Assembly: GCA_037043235.1 (NCBI GenBank)
Contig: JAWRVZ010000016.1
Span: forward strand, 4,345,501 to 4,409,500
DNA: 64,000 nucleotides
From: Rhodeus uyekii
Lineage: Eukaryota > Chordata > Actinopteri > Cypriniformes > Acheilognathidae
Direction: 5' to 3'
The position numbers and the translations under genes are program-made. The notes beneath the pieces were generated by a model, which was given only the letters and a program-made list of their open reading frames with translations, was not told the DNA's origin and did no database searches. Within the stretch, counting starts at the first letter, position 1; every line of letters begins with the position of its first letter. Shown here piece by piece: positions 34,388 through 44,135 of the stretch.

Positions 34388-36325
34388 ATCGCAATTTAGA
34401 TATATTTTTAAGATGGAAGAATGCCGTTTTACAGATGCTAGAAACAAGGCTTTCAAATGAAAGATTGGTATCAAAGAGCACACCCAGGTTTCTAACTGAC
34501 GACGAGGACTTCACAGAGCAGCCATCGAGTGTTAGACAGTAGTCTAGATTATTATGTGCTGAACTTTTTGGTCTAATAATTAGAATCTATGTTTTTTTCA
34601 GAATTAAGCAGTAGAAAGTTATTAGTCATCCAATTTTTTATATCAGTTATGCATTCTGTTAATTTAGTGAATTTGTTCGTTTCATCAGGATGAGAAGAAA
34701 TATAGAGCTGAGTATCATCAGCGTAACAATGAAAGCTAATGCCATGCTTCCTAATAACTGCACCCAAAGGAAGCATGTACAGGGTGAAAAGCAATGGTCC
34801 TAGTACTGAACCTTGAGGAACTCCATACTGAACCCGTGACCGATATGACATCTCCTCATTTACTGCTACAAACTGATAACGGTCAGATAAGTATGACTTG
34901 AACCAGGCTAATGCAACTCCACTAATGCCAACATAATTTTCAAGTCTATTCAGAAGGATTGTGTGGTCAATTGTATCAAATGCAGCACTAAGGTCCAGTA
35001 ACACTAACAGAGAGATACAACCACGATCGGATGATGAGAGCAAATCATTTGTAACTCTAATGAGAGCAGTCTCAGTACTGTGATATGGTCTAAATCCTGA
35101 CTGGAAATCCTCGTAGATGCTGTTTCTTTCTAGAAAGGAACATAGTTGTAAAGATATTGCCTTTTCTAGAATCTTTGACAAGAAAGGTAGATTCGATATC
35201 GGCCTGTAATTAACTAATTCTGTAGGATCAAGTTGTGGTTTTTTAATAAGCGGTTTAATTACAGCCAGCTTAAAGGTTTTTGGTACGTATCCTAATGACA
35301 AAGAAGAATTAATAATATAAAGAAGAGGATCTATGATCTCTGGAAGCATCTCTTTCAGTAGCTTAGTTGGTATTGGGTCTAGCATACATGTTGTTGATTT
35401 TGATGATTTAACGAGTTTAGACAATTCTTCCTCCCCAATAGCAATGAAGGAGTGGAATTTTTCTTCAGGGACACTAAAATTTACTGTATTTTGGAATATT
35501 GTAGTAGACGGTTGCATGGTTATAATTTTCTCTCTAATATTATGAATTTTGCAAGTAAAAAAGTCCATGAAGTCATTAGTGCTGTGCTGATTTAAAGCAT
35601 CTGGGGTTGAGGCTTTATTTCTTGTTAATTTAGTCACTGTATCAAATAAATACCTAGGGTTGTATTTGTTTTCTTCTAAGAGGGTAGAAAAGTAAGTAGA
35701 TCTAGCTGATCTTAAGGCCTTTCTGAATGCAATAGAGCTGTCTTTCCATGAAATGCGAAAAACCTCTAGCTTACTTTTTTTCCAGCTCCGCTCCATTTTT
35801 CTGGCTGCTCTCTTGAGGGCCCGGGTGTGCTTGTTGTACCACGGTGTTGGACTATTTTCATTAATCTTCTTTAAGCGTAACGGAGCAACAGTGTCTAAAG
35901 TGCTGGAAAAGAGAGAGTTTATAGTTTCTGTTGCAAAATCAAGTTCTTCTAGGCTATCTGGGATGTTAAGTAGATGAAACTGATCAGGAAGATTATTTAT
36001 AAAGCTATCTTTTGTGTTAGGAGTGATAGTTCTACTATATTTATAACAGGGAGTTAGTTTTTCGACTTTGGCTAAAGGTAATCTACACGCAACTAAGTAA
36101 TGATCTGAGATGTCATCGCTCTGCTGCAGAATTTGAACAGTATCAACATTGATCCCATATGACAATATTAGATCTAAAGTATGATTACGAGAATGAGTGG
36201 GTCCTGATACATGTTGTGTAACTCCAATAGAGTTTAAAATGTCTCTAAATGCCAATCCCAATGCGTCTTTTTCATTATCTACTTGGATATTAAAATCACC
36301 GACAATTATGACTTTATCTGCAGAC
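34388..36325 (-). pseudogene. L2 ORF2, endonuclease end and reverse transcriptase
   Basis: This segment supplies the end of the endonuclease (GDFNIQVDNE; later THSRNHTLDLILS; SDHYLVACRL) and the RT. RT motifs in order are KPLIKKPQLDPTELVNYRPI, FQSGFRPYHSTETALIRV, LLDLSAAFDTIDH, YGVPQGSVLGPLLF and the catalytic FHCYADDTQLYI. The frame is open from the Gypsy junction to about 34573. There an extra A in an A-run shifts the frame after LLLNSEK, and the continuation (LDYCLTLDGCSV, then VRNLGVLFDTN) is in another frame. Apart from the insertions, shift and stop, the protein is well preserved. Confidence 0.9.
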
Positions 36326-36676
36326 TGTCACAGAACCATCTAGTATCACAACGCCAGATTGCAACACTCCGCCCACACGATCACAATCACCCGAATTCTA
36401 ACGATTCACAGCTGTTGGTTATTCAGGACTCTATATAATCTATCATGGTTCCCCGTCTCTCTGTCCGGTCTCGTCAGTGTAATGCTACGTGGTTCCCGAC
36501 CTCTTCTTCAAGTGTTTCGTGCGCTACCGCCTGTTGAGTATTTACCTTCATTGGAATTGTCTCTTCACCTGTTAAAGCCTTCCGTGTCTCCAGTATCAGC
36601 TGGTATTGTGTGTGCACTCTACTGTCAATAAACCTTTGCAATCACAGTCCCGTGTCTTCGCCTCTGTACCGTGACA
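36326..36676 (+). repeat. 5' LTR of the Gypsy element
   Basis: 351 bases, starting TGTCACAGAACCATC and ending CTCTGTACCGTGACA. It contains a TATA box (TATATAAT at about 36433) and a polyadenylation-type AATAAA near 36629. It is 89 bases longer than the 3' LTR. Confidence 0.95.
36432..36471 (+). promoter_or_regulatory. LTR TATA box and predicted RNA start
   Basis: TATATAAT at about 36433-36440 predicts transcription starting about 25-30 bases downstream, near 36462. The sequence there, GTCCGGTCT (36463-36471), is the exact reverse complement of AGACCGGAC just after the LTR (36679-36687). The transcription start is inferred. Confidence 0.6.
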
Positions 36677-36690
36677 GAAGACCGGACCAC
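36677..36690 (+). other. Probable primer-binding site, self-priming type
   Basis: Immediately after the LTR is GAAGACCGGACCAC. I recognise no tRNA 3' end, but AGACCGGAC (36679-36687) can pair over 9 bases with the predicted 5' end of the RNA. Self-priming is established for Tf1 and proposed for sushi-type elements, the group suggested by Pol. Confidence 0.55.
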
Positions 36691-36698
36691 GAGAAAAA

Positions 36699-37415
36699 AT
36701 GGAGAGCAATGCAGCCAGTACGCCGTCGAAGGATCTCGTTGCTGAACTCATCCAAACTTTTCAGCAAACATTAACCTCGCTCACCGCGACACTCACTGCT
36801 TCGCAGGATGGTGCCGCGAGCCCCGTGGCTCAACCAGCGACCTTCTCTGGCACGGAGGGGGATTGCAATGGATTTCTAATGCAGTGTTCCCTGGTTTTTG
36901 ATATGCAGCCAAGGCGATTCCCTACCGACATGTCTAAAATTGCGTATATCATGTCTTTGTTATCCGGGCAAGCCTTACAGTGGGCGAGAACCTTATATGA
37001 ATCCAATTCCCCTGCGATGCGGTCCATTGATACCTTCACAACACATTTCAAGGAGGTTTTCAGCTTATCTAATGACGTTCTATCTGTTCACGACCAGCTC
37101 TACCATCTTCGTCAGGGGCAGTCCACTGTAGCGGACTACGCGGTTCGTTTTAGAACCCTGGCAGCCGCTAGCGGCTGGAATGAGGCTGCTTTACTCACTG
37201 CATATCGGCAAGGTTTATCACCCACCATTCGCTCCCAGATGGTAACTTATGAAGACAGCACAGGATTAGAGAACTTTATTTCAAAGTCCATTAGAATTGC
37301 CCAGCAAATCTCAGCTATTGATCAGCACACTGTTCCATCAACCTGCTACCAGGGGCTATACTACCTAAGGGGAGGATTTATCCCCTTTCTATCCCAGAAC
37401 AAAAGGCAATGGTAG
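36699..37415 (+). pseudogene. Gypsy gag, carboxy-terminally deleted
   Basis: A 238-codon frame starting MESNAASTPSKDLVAEL. It contains the capsid-type pattern of this group: QPATFSGTEGDCNGFLMQCS, KIAYIMSLLSGQALQWARTL, LYHLRQGQSTVADYAVRFRT and WNEAALLTAYRQGLSP. The last ~20 codons are pol sequence read out of frame, so gag ends at a deletion junction near 37340. The CCHC zinc knuckle normally found at the carboxy end is missing. The start is the first ATG after the primer site. Gag would form the particle that packages the RNA; this version probably cannot. Confidence 0.85.
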
Positions 37416-40219
37416 AGTATATCAATGAAGCCCTCGCTCAGGGTTTCATCCGACCTTCGACATCCCCTGCAGCCTCTAGTTTCTTCTTTGTGGCTAAGAA
37501 AGACGGAGGTTTAAGGCCGTGTATTGATTTCCGAGCCCTGAATTCTCAAACTGTAAAGTACAGATATCCTCTTCCCTTGGTTCCGTCAGCACTCGAACTA
37601 TTGCGGGGGGCTCAAGTGTTTACCAAGTTAGATCTACGTAGTGCCTACAACTTGATCCGCATACGTAAGGGTGACGAGTGGAAGACCGCTTTCATTACCC
37701 CTGCTGGACACTACGAGTACCTGGTCATGCCGTATGGTCTATCTAATGCCCCTGCCGTTTTTCAAGACTTTATGAATGAGGTTTTTCGAGAATACCTCAA
37801 CCACTTCGTCATTGTCTACATAGATGATATTCTCATTTACTCCCGAAATCTAGCTGATCATCACCAACATGTCAAGAAAGTCTTGCAGAAACTCCGTGAC
37901 CACCAACTATACCTCAAGTTAGAAAAATGTGAATTTCACAAGTCGTCCATATCTTTCCTGGGATATGTGATCAGCGACCGTGGCATTGAGATGGACCAAG
38001 GTAAAGTGAAGGCTATCCAAGACTGGCCAGTCCCATCCACCATAAAGGATCTTCAAAGATTCCTTGGGTTTGCTAACTTTTATCGCCGCTTCATCGCCAA
38101 TTACAGCCAGATTTCAGCGCCACTAACGTCCCTTCTCAAAAACCGACCCAAGACTTTAGCCTGGAACACCTCGGCCTCCGAAGCCTTCCAACACCTTAAG
38201 GTCGCCTTCTGCTCTGCCCCAGTCTTGGTCCATCCAGACCCCCAGTTGCCTTTCATCGTTGAGGTTGATGCTTCCTCCACCGGGGTGGGGGCTGTTCTAT
38301 CTCAACGTCATGGAACCTCGTTAACCCTTCACCCGTGTGCATACTACTCTAAGAAGTTGTCATCAGCTGAGCAGAACTACGATATCGGTAACCGTGAGCT
38401 TTTGGCAATGAAGTTGGCCTTAGAAGAATGGAGACACTGGCTGGAGGGCTCCGAGCATCCTTTCGAAATTATCACGGATCACCGCAACTTGGAGTATATC
38501 CGGGAAGCCCGTCGTCTCAATCCCCGACAAGCAAGATGGGCCCTTTTCTTCACGAGGTTCAACTTTACAGTTACTTATCGACCAGGCAATCGAAACTGTA
38601 AGGCGGATGCCTTGTCTCGTTTACACACCCCTGATGCATGTCCGGTCTCTCCAGAGCCTATACTCCCACAAACCGTTTTTGTCAATCCTATCCAGTGGTC
38701 CCTTGACGAACAAATCCGTGTCGCTCTGCAGTCGGACCCAGCTCCGCCAGGAGTCCCGGAAGGAAGGTCTTACGTACCTAGGTCCCTTCGCATTCCCCTC
38801 ATTGAAGCAGCTCACTCATCCCCAGGCTCAGGTCATCCAGGTAGACTTCAAACACTTTCGCTCCTACGTCAACGATACTGGTGGCCGGGTATGACCCAGG
38901 ATGTCGCTCTTCTTGTCAAGGGTTGTCCTACCTGTGCCATGGCCAAGACACCCCGTCATCTACCTGAGGGCAAATTAGTTCCGTTGCCGATTCCCAGACG
39001 ACCCTGGTCGCATATTGGAATTGATTTCCTGACCGACCTCCCACCCTCGGACCACCAGACATGCATACTGGTGGTAGTGGATAGGTTCTCCAAAGCATGC
39101 CGTCTGATCCCACTTAAGAATCTTCCGACCGCCATGGAAACTGCTCAAGCTCTATTTAATCATGTCTTCAGAAATTTTGGGATACCTGAAGATATAGTCT
39201 CCGATCGTGGCCCTCAGTTTACATCCCGAGTCTGGAAAGCGTTCTTTAATTTACTAGGAGTCTCAGTCAGCCTCTCCTCTGGCTATCACCCCCAAACCAA
39301 TGGTCAAACTGAAAGAAAGATTCAGGAAATCAGCCGCTACTTGAGGTCCTACTGCCACAACCAACAGCACAACTGGTCCCAGTTCCTCCCCTGGGCAGAG
39401 TATGCTCAAAATTCGCTTCAGCAACCGACTACAGGTTTAACTCCTTTTCAGTGTGTGCTTGGTTTTCAGCCGCCCTTGTTTCCGTGGTCAGGAGAACCTT
39501 CAGAAGTTCCTGCTGTTAACCATTGGTTTGAGGCAAGCGAGGAGGTTTGGAATTCAGCACACACCCATCTTCAGAGAGCAGTTAGGAGACACAAGAACCA
39601 AGCCGACACTAGAAGATCGACCAATCCCCCTTACCATCCAGGAGAGAAGGTTTGGCTGTCCACCAGGGACATTCGTCTCCGACTCCCCTCCCGTAAACTG
39701 AGTCCCCGTTATATAGGACCCTTCACCATCCAACGTCAAATCAATGAAGTCACTTATCGTCTCAACTTACCAGCCCATTACCGCATCTCACCAACCTTTC
39801 ATGTATCCTTACTTAAACCCTATACTCATCCTCTGGTTTCTCCCTCCACAGAATCTGGTGTGTCTGACGTACCTCCTCCCTTGGAATCTGAAGAGGGCAC
39901 AATCTATAAGGTGAAGAGTATCTTGGACTCTCGTAGGCGAGCAGGACACCTTGAGTATTTAGTTGACTGGGAGGGGTACGGACCAGAGGAACGTTCATGG
40001 GTACCTCGGAATGACATCCTCGACCCCACCTTGCTCACAGATTTCCATCAGAGCCACCCTAATCGTCCTGCTCCAAGAGGCAGAGGTCGTCCTCGCCGCC
40101 GTCTTTGGAGGTCTTCAGGAGCAGCCCCTGGGAGAGGGGGTAATGTCACAGAACCATCTAGTATCACAACGCCAGATTGCAACACTCCGCCCACACGATC
40201 ACAATCACCCGAATTCTAA
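37409..40219 (+). CDS. Gypsy Pol: RT, RNase H, integrase, chromodomain
   Basis: A 936-codon uninterrupted frame. RT (about residues 1-180) has KKDGGLRPCIDFRALN, FTKLDLRSAYNLIRI, YGLSNAPAVFQDFMN and the catalytic YIDDILIYS. RNase H (about 280-405) has EVDASSTGVGAVLSQR, ELLAMKLALEEW, TDHRNLEYI and ADALSR. Integrase has the HHCC zinc motif near 468-505 (HPGRLQ ... CPTCAMAK), then Asp in GIDFLTDLP, Asp in SDRGPQF and Glu in GQTERK. A chromodomain follows at about 832-885 (YKVKSILDSR, YLVDWEGYGPEERSWVP), which in this group guides integration to chromatin. The Met start is artificial: RT sequence (GRIYPLSIPEQKA) continues upstream, and the protease is deleted. The frame ends inside the 3' LTR, as is usual for these elements. 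Confidence 0.9.
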   Translation: MVEYINEALAQGFIRPSTSPAASSFFFVAKKDGGLRPCIDFRALNSQTVKYRYPLPLVPSALELLRGAQVFTKLDLRSAYNLIRIRKGDEWKTAFITPAGHYEYLVMPYGLSNAPAVFQDFMNEVFREYLNHFVIVYIDDILIYSRNLADHHQHVKKVLQKLRDHQLYLKLEKCEFHKSSISFLGYVISDRGIEMDQGKVKAIQDWPVPSTIKDLQRFLGFANFYRRFIANYSQISAPLTSLLKNRPKTLAWNTSASEAFQHLKVAFCSAPVLVHPDPQLPFIVEVDASSTGVGAVLSQRHGTSLTLHPCAYYSKKLSSAEQNYDIGNRELLAMKLALEEWRHWLEGSEHPFEIITDHRNLEYIREARRLNPRQARWALFFTRFNFTVTYRPGNRNCKADALSRLHTPDACPVSPEPILPQTVFVNPIQWSLDEQIRVALQSDPAPPGVPEGRSYVPRSLRIPLIEAAHSSPGSGHPGRLQTLSLLRQRYWWPGMTQDVALLVKGCPTCAMAKTPRHLPEGKLVPLPIPRRPWSHIGIDFLTDLPPSDHQTCILVVVDRFSKACRLIPLKNLPTAMETAQALFNHVFRNFGIPEDIVSDRGPQFTSRVWKAFFNLLGVSVSLSSGYHPQTNGQTERKIQEISRYLRSYCHNQQHNWSQFLPWAEYAQNSLQQPTTGLTPFQCVLGFQPPLFPWSGEPSEVPAVNHWFEASEEVWNSAHTHLQRAVRRHKNQADTRRSTNPPYHPGEKVWLSTRDIRLRLPSRKLSPRYIGPFTIQRQINEVTYRLNLPAHYRISPTFHVSLLKPYTHPLVSPSTESGVSDVPPPLESEEGTIYKVKSILDSRRRAGHLEYLVDWEGYGPEERSWVPRNDILDPTLLTDFHQSHPNRPAPRGRGRPRRRLWRSSGAAPGRGGNVTEPSSITTPDCNTPPTRSQSPEF

Positions 40220-40405
40220 CGATTCACAGCTCTTCTTCAAGTGTTTCGTGCGCTACCGCCTGTTGAGTATTTACCTTCATTGGAATTGTCTCTTCACCTG
40301 TTAAAGCCTTCCGTGTCTCCAGTATCAGCTGGTATTGTGTGTGCACTCTACTGTCAATAAACCTTTGCAATCACAGTCCCGTGTCTTCGCCTCTGTACCG
40401 TGACA
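40144..40405 (+). repeat. 3' LTR of the Gypsy element, 89 bases deleted
   Basis: 262 bases, matching the 5' LTR except for one deletion after CGATTCACAGCT. The deletion removes the TATA box and predicted RNA start. Both LTRs are made from one template during reverse transcription, so the deletion is expected to have arisen after insertion. Otherwise the two LTRs look identical or nearly so, which suggests a young insertion. Confidence 0.93.
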
Positions 40406-40410
40406 CAGAC

Positions 40411-40823
40411 ATTACTAATTCTGAGAGAAAATCAGCAAATTCTTTGATAAAGTCTGTATGGTGCCCTGGTGGCCTGTATAGAATAGCCAGCACAAAAGTT
40501 AAACAGGGATTATTACTTGCACTAGATAATTTTACATTAAGGACCATCACTTCAAAAGAATTATATTTCAAATTAGACCTTTGAGCAGTACTGATCGTGT
40601 TACTATAAATTACAGCAACACCTCCTCCTTTACCTTTCAGACGAGGCTCATGTTTATAACAGTAATCTTGAGGGGTGGACTCATTTAAAGTAATGTAATC
40701 GTCTGGTTTTAGCCAAGTTTCTGTCAAACACAGCACATCTAGTTTATGATCTGTAATCATATCATTTACAATAAGTGCTTTTGAGGAAAGGGATCGTATA
40801 TTCAGTAACCCAAGCTTTATCAT
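40411..40823 (-). pseudogene. L2 ORF2 amino-terminal endonuclease segment
   Basis: Amino-terminal part of the apurinic-type endonuclease that nicks target DNA for L2. It reads MIKLGLLNIRSLSSKA (with the conserved NIRSL), LDVLCLTETWL (catalytic Glu in TETW), KGGGVAVIYSN and LAILYRPPG (the YRPPG motif). The frame is cut by the Gypsy element right before GDFN, which continues at 36325. The first Met follows ORF1 by about 95 bases, the usual spacing for a separate ORF2. Confidence 0.88.
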
Positions 40824-40917
40824 TTGTTCGTTTGTGTTATATCCGTTCTTAGTTGAGACAGCTAGCAGACGGTCGGTTTAGCCAGTTTGTCTGCTTCCTG
40901 ACCTGAACCCCAGTTAG

Positions 40918-41787
40918 TCAAGGTTTAGCTCTAAGACTATATGCCAAATTACTAGAGAGAAGAGCGGCACCATCCCAGGTGGGATGAATACCATCTCTTT
41001 TCAACAGGTCAGGTCTGCCCCAAAAACTTTTCCAATTGTCTATGAACCCTATGTTATTCTGCGGGCACCACTTAGACATCCAGCCATTGAGTGAGGATAA
41101 TCTGCTAAGCATCTCATCACTCCTGCGCATAGGAAGAGGGCCAGAGCAAATTACGGTGCCTGACATCGTACTTGTGAGTTCACACACCTCTTTAATATTA
41201 GTTTTAGTGATCTCCGACTGGCGAAGTCGGACATCATTAGCGCCGACGTGAATGACAATCTTAGAATATTTACGATTAGCCTTAGCCAGCACTTTTAAAT
41301 TTGCTTTGACGTCAGGCACTCTGGCTCCCGGCAAACATGTGACTATGGTGGCTGGAGTCTCTATTTTCACATTCCGAGTAATAGAATCGCCAATCACTAG
41401 GGCACTTTCAACAGGTTTCTCAGTGGGTGCGTCACTGAGTGGGGAGAACCTGTTTGACGTTCTGATCGGAATGGAACAGTGGTTTTTTGACCCGCGATTA
41501 TGCCGTCTCACAGTCACCCAGTTGCCCTGCTGCATGGGCTCTACAACCGGAACTGAACAATGTACAGGGTTTGCTAAGCTAGTCGCATCCAAAGTAGTAT
41601 CTAAAGCCCTTGCATTCTTACTATCCTCGATTAAAGTTTGGATGCGTGTCTCTAATTCTGAGACCTTCTCTGTCAGCCTAACTATGTCCCTACATTTATC
41701 ACATGTAAAGCCTTCACAGCTGACAGAGATAGACAGACTATGCATGAAGCAGGCAGTGCAAGTGACAATTTTGAGAGAAGATGACAT
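40918..41787 (-). CDS. L2 ORF1 protein with SGNH/GDSL esterase domain
   Basis: An intact 289-residue frame starting MSSSLKIVTCTACF. The first ~40 residues contain a Cys-rich segment (CTAC ... SCEGFTCDKC), a putative zinc-binding motif. A short coiled coil follows (about 36-52, LTEKVSELETRIQTLIED). From about residue 125 is an SGNH hydrolase fold: block I ALVIGDSITRN (nucleophile Ser), block III IVIHVGANDVR, and block V RDGIHPTWDG (catalytic Asp and His). CR1/L2 ORF1 proteins with an esterase domain are known; they bind RNA and are needed for retrotransposition, though the role of the esterase is unclear. All key residues are present. Confidence 0.88.
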   Translation of the reverse strand: MSSSLKIVTCTACFMHSLSISVSCEGFTCDKCRDIVRLTEKVSELETRIQTLIEDSKNARALDTTLDATSLANPVHCSVPVVEPMQQGNWVTVRRHNRGSKNHCSIPIRTSNRFSPLSDAPTEKPVESALVIGDSITRNVKIETPATIVTCLPGARVPDVKANLKVLAKANRKYSKIVIHVGANDVRLRQSEITKTNIKEVCELTSTMSGTVICSGPLPMRRSDEMLSRLSSLNGWMSKWCPQNNIGFIDNWKSFWGRPDLLKRDGIHPTWDGAALLSSNLAYSLRAKP

Positions 41788-42190
41788 GACTCACCGAGTG
41801 TGTTGATCCAACTTGTTGACCAGTTGTTTGATGAAGTCGGGAAAAAAAGGCGCGAGCGAGAAAAACGCTGTATGCACGGACAGTAAGATAGCACAATGCT
41901 AAGGCGTTTAGCGACTTAGATTAAAGCTAACGATTACAATATATTAAATAATCTAATATTGTATTTAGCAATATAAACGAACGTCGAGTTTAAGATCTAA
42001 AACAAAAATCAAGGTTATATGACGGTACAAATGCAATCCACTCGAGCAGACAGGAAACAGCAGTGCAGCAGTCAAAAACGGTCCGTCTGCAACAATCAGC
42101 GACACAGAAGGACAAACAAAACAACAAAATATTACTGAAAAACCTAACCTTAATAGAATCAATAATGAGTTGCACACACAATTTAGCCAG

Positions 42191-44135
42191 CAATGACAGG
42201 TAGTTGGAGAGTTATTTACAGTTTATTTTCATGTCTAAATTGGATATTGAAATAAAGTGTAACAAGGTAAATTATTGTGGAATAATAAATAATAATGAAT
42301 AAATTGTTAGGGTAAATGGCCTACTTTAGCAACACAGCGATTAAATAAAAAAATAATAACCACAGAAGAATGTGATGGATTCATGGGTCAAAGTATCACT
42401 GCTGAATTCACTCATGCTTTCAATGAATATTTAATTTTTATTTAAAATGTTACAATCCAATTTTCCCAAGTAATATGAATGTTTGAGCATGCTGAAGGCA
42501 GTCATTTTCATGAGAACTTATTTTCAGAGTGCCGAGAAGACGTGTATTGTCAGCTTATTGCTCTCATTACCAAAGACCACTCATCTGAACCATTCCCCAT
42601 AACTATTCATGAAAATACAGCAGACATGAAAACCTTATTTTGAAGGACGCAACAATAACTATCTGAGCCGCTGAATGTAAATTATTCAAAGTATTGAAAT
42701 GAATAACATGAGCCCTGTGTCAGAAAATAATTAATTAAACAGAATAATACCAAGATTATGTTGATAGATCGTTTTAATATTTAAAGCAAAGCAATGGTAT
42801 TTTTGTACACAACTAATAGGGTCTGAAGCAGGATTATATACAATACACAATGGAAGGTACTGTGCTGTCTTGGGAAATCAAGTCGTCAAATCAAGAACGG
42901 AAACTGAACCCAACCATGGACTTAGGGGCTCAGCAGGTCACATTAATTTTATTTTCCTTGAACTGGTCTTTCTTCACTCTATCAGATATACTTTAGATAC
43001 ATACTACAAAGCGGTTTAAAACTTCTTAACTTTTGGGGGGGTGTATGGGAGTGTGTGTGGGGGGAGGGGTCCTTGAGATAATACAGCTTGCGTTCAGAAC
43101 AAAAGTACAATTCTATAAAAATCTATAGTATTTATAATTTTGCTGACATTCCTATTATAGAGGTTTTATGTTTAGTGTTTTGACCAAGATCTTCTCTCAT
43201 TATGCTGCCAAACTGTTCACCAGGAACATAAGACACAATATCGTTAAAAAAGTAGTGCTGTATTCTAATCCTAATCCGCTCAATAGCAATCAGTGAGGTG
43301 GAGCATGCTTGAGCTAAGGAGCTTGTTTTGAAGGAGACAACAAGAATTAAATGCAAGAAAACAGATTAGATTTGGATGAGATTTTTTTATACTAAATGAA
43401 AATTGAAGTCAAGTGAGTCATCCTTCAACATTCAAGCGTTTATGTTTTCTGTGTATTGTATATTGGAATTAATGCTAAGAATATTTGATCAGATTGAAGA
43501 TTTTTTCACTCAAACCAATGATAATATTTTTCATCACTGTCTAATCCATGATTTATACACATCTGATATTCTCACAGCCTCATGAGCATTACGTTATTTG
43601 CAAGAAATGCACTAAACTTCAACTCTAAAATTTTGAATTAAACAATATGTTAATTCAGGGGTGGTAAATGGTCTGCGTATGTGGCGTGCTGTGCGAGGAG
43701 AAGACTCTGAGCTCGGTATTTAGCCCCAACCCAAAGCACTCCTCCCGTATTCCTGACTCTGATAGGTACAATTAAGTGTGAGGAGTTGGGTAGGTGGAGG
43801 GATGTCGGAAACTGTTGATAGATGTAGGTGAGTTGTGTATAAATAAATGCTTCCTCTCATGCTGATAGGATAATTGTAATTGCTGATGACAAGTTGATTG
43901 CATTAATCCTTTGAATGTGCAAAATAAATTGTGTTATGTTTAGTTTTTCATTTATATAACATGTGATATAAAACACTGCAAAGCACACCAAAAATATGCA
44001 CGACTGCCAGAATTATAAATTATAAAACAAGAGTAACAATAGAGAACTTTCATAAATTATAACATTATTTAGTATTGTCCGAGTATTATCCTGCTGTCAC
44101 AAAATATGCTTAAATGTGAATGTGAATATACATTC
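42191..44135. other. No gene seen
   Basis: AT-rich sequence without assignable genes. The stretch 43640-43880, which includes a GC-richer part near 43680-43800, looks repeat-like but could not be assigned. Small open frames (43132-43585) show no domain. Confidence 0.4.

Larger units (their letters stand above)
36326..40405 (+). mobile_element. Ty3/Gypsy chromovirus-type LTR retrotransposon
   Basis: Bounded by LTRs 36326-36676 and 40144-40405, each TG...CA, and flanked by a perfect 5-bp duplication CAGAC (36321-36325 and 40406-40410). The internal region encodes gag and pol in the order RT, RNase H, integrase, chromodomain, which defines the Gypsy chromodomain group (sushi-like in fish). A deletion at about 37340 has removed the end of gag, the protease and the region before RT. 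The 3' LTR lacks 89 bases present in the 5' LTR. Inserted in the L2 endonuclease coding region in the opposite orientation. Confidence 0.95.
32592..42190 (-). mobile_element. L2-clade LINE, near full length, twice interrupted
   Basis: Minus-strand non-LTR retrotransposon with a 5' UTR (about 42190-41788), ORF1 (41787-40918), ORF2 in three pieces (40823-40411, 36325-34388, 33760-33254) and a 3' UTR ending AGTCAAGTCACC at 32592. The RT motifs and an esterase-type ORF1 place it in the L2/CR1 group. A Gypsy element (36326-40405) sits in the endonuclease region, and another insert (33761-34387) in the carboxy-terminal part. ORF2 also has a frameshift near 34594 and a stop at 33542. The 5' limit is approximate; I found no convincing target duplication. 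Confidence 0.88.

Noticed and set aside
35333..35977. Plus-strand open frames inside the L2
   Set aside because: They are antisense shadows of the minus-strand L2 ORF2.
36359..36631. 90-codon open frame upstream of gag
   Set aside because: It lies wholly within the 5' LTR and interior leader of the Gypsy element. No domain is seen.
41252..41806. 184-codon plus-strand open frame
   Set aside because: Antisense shadow of L2 ORF1, which has clear SGNH motifs on the other strand.
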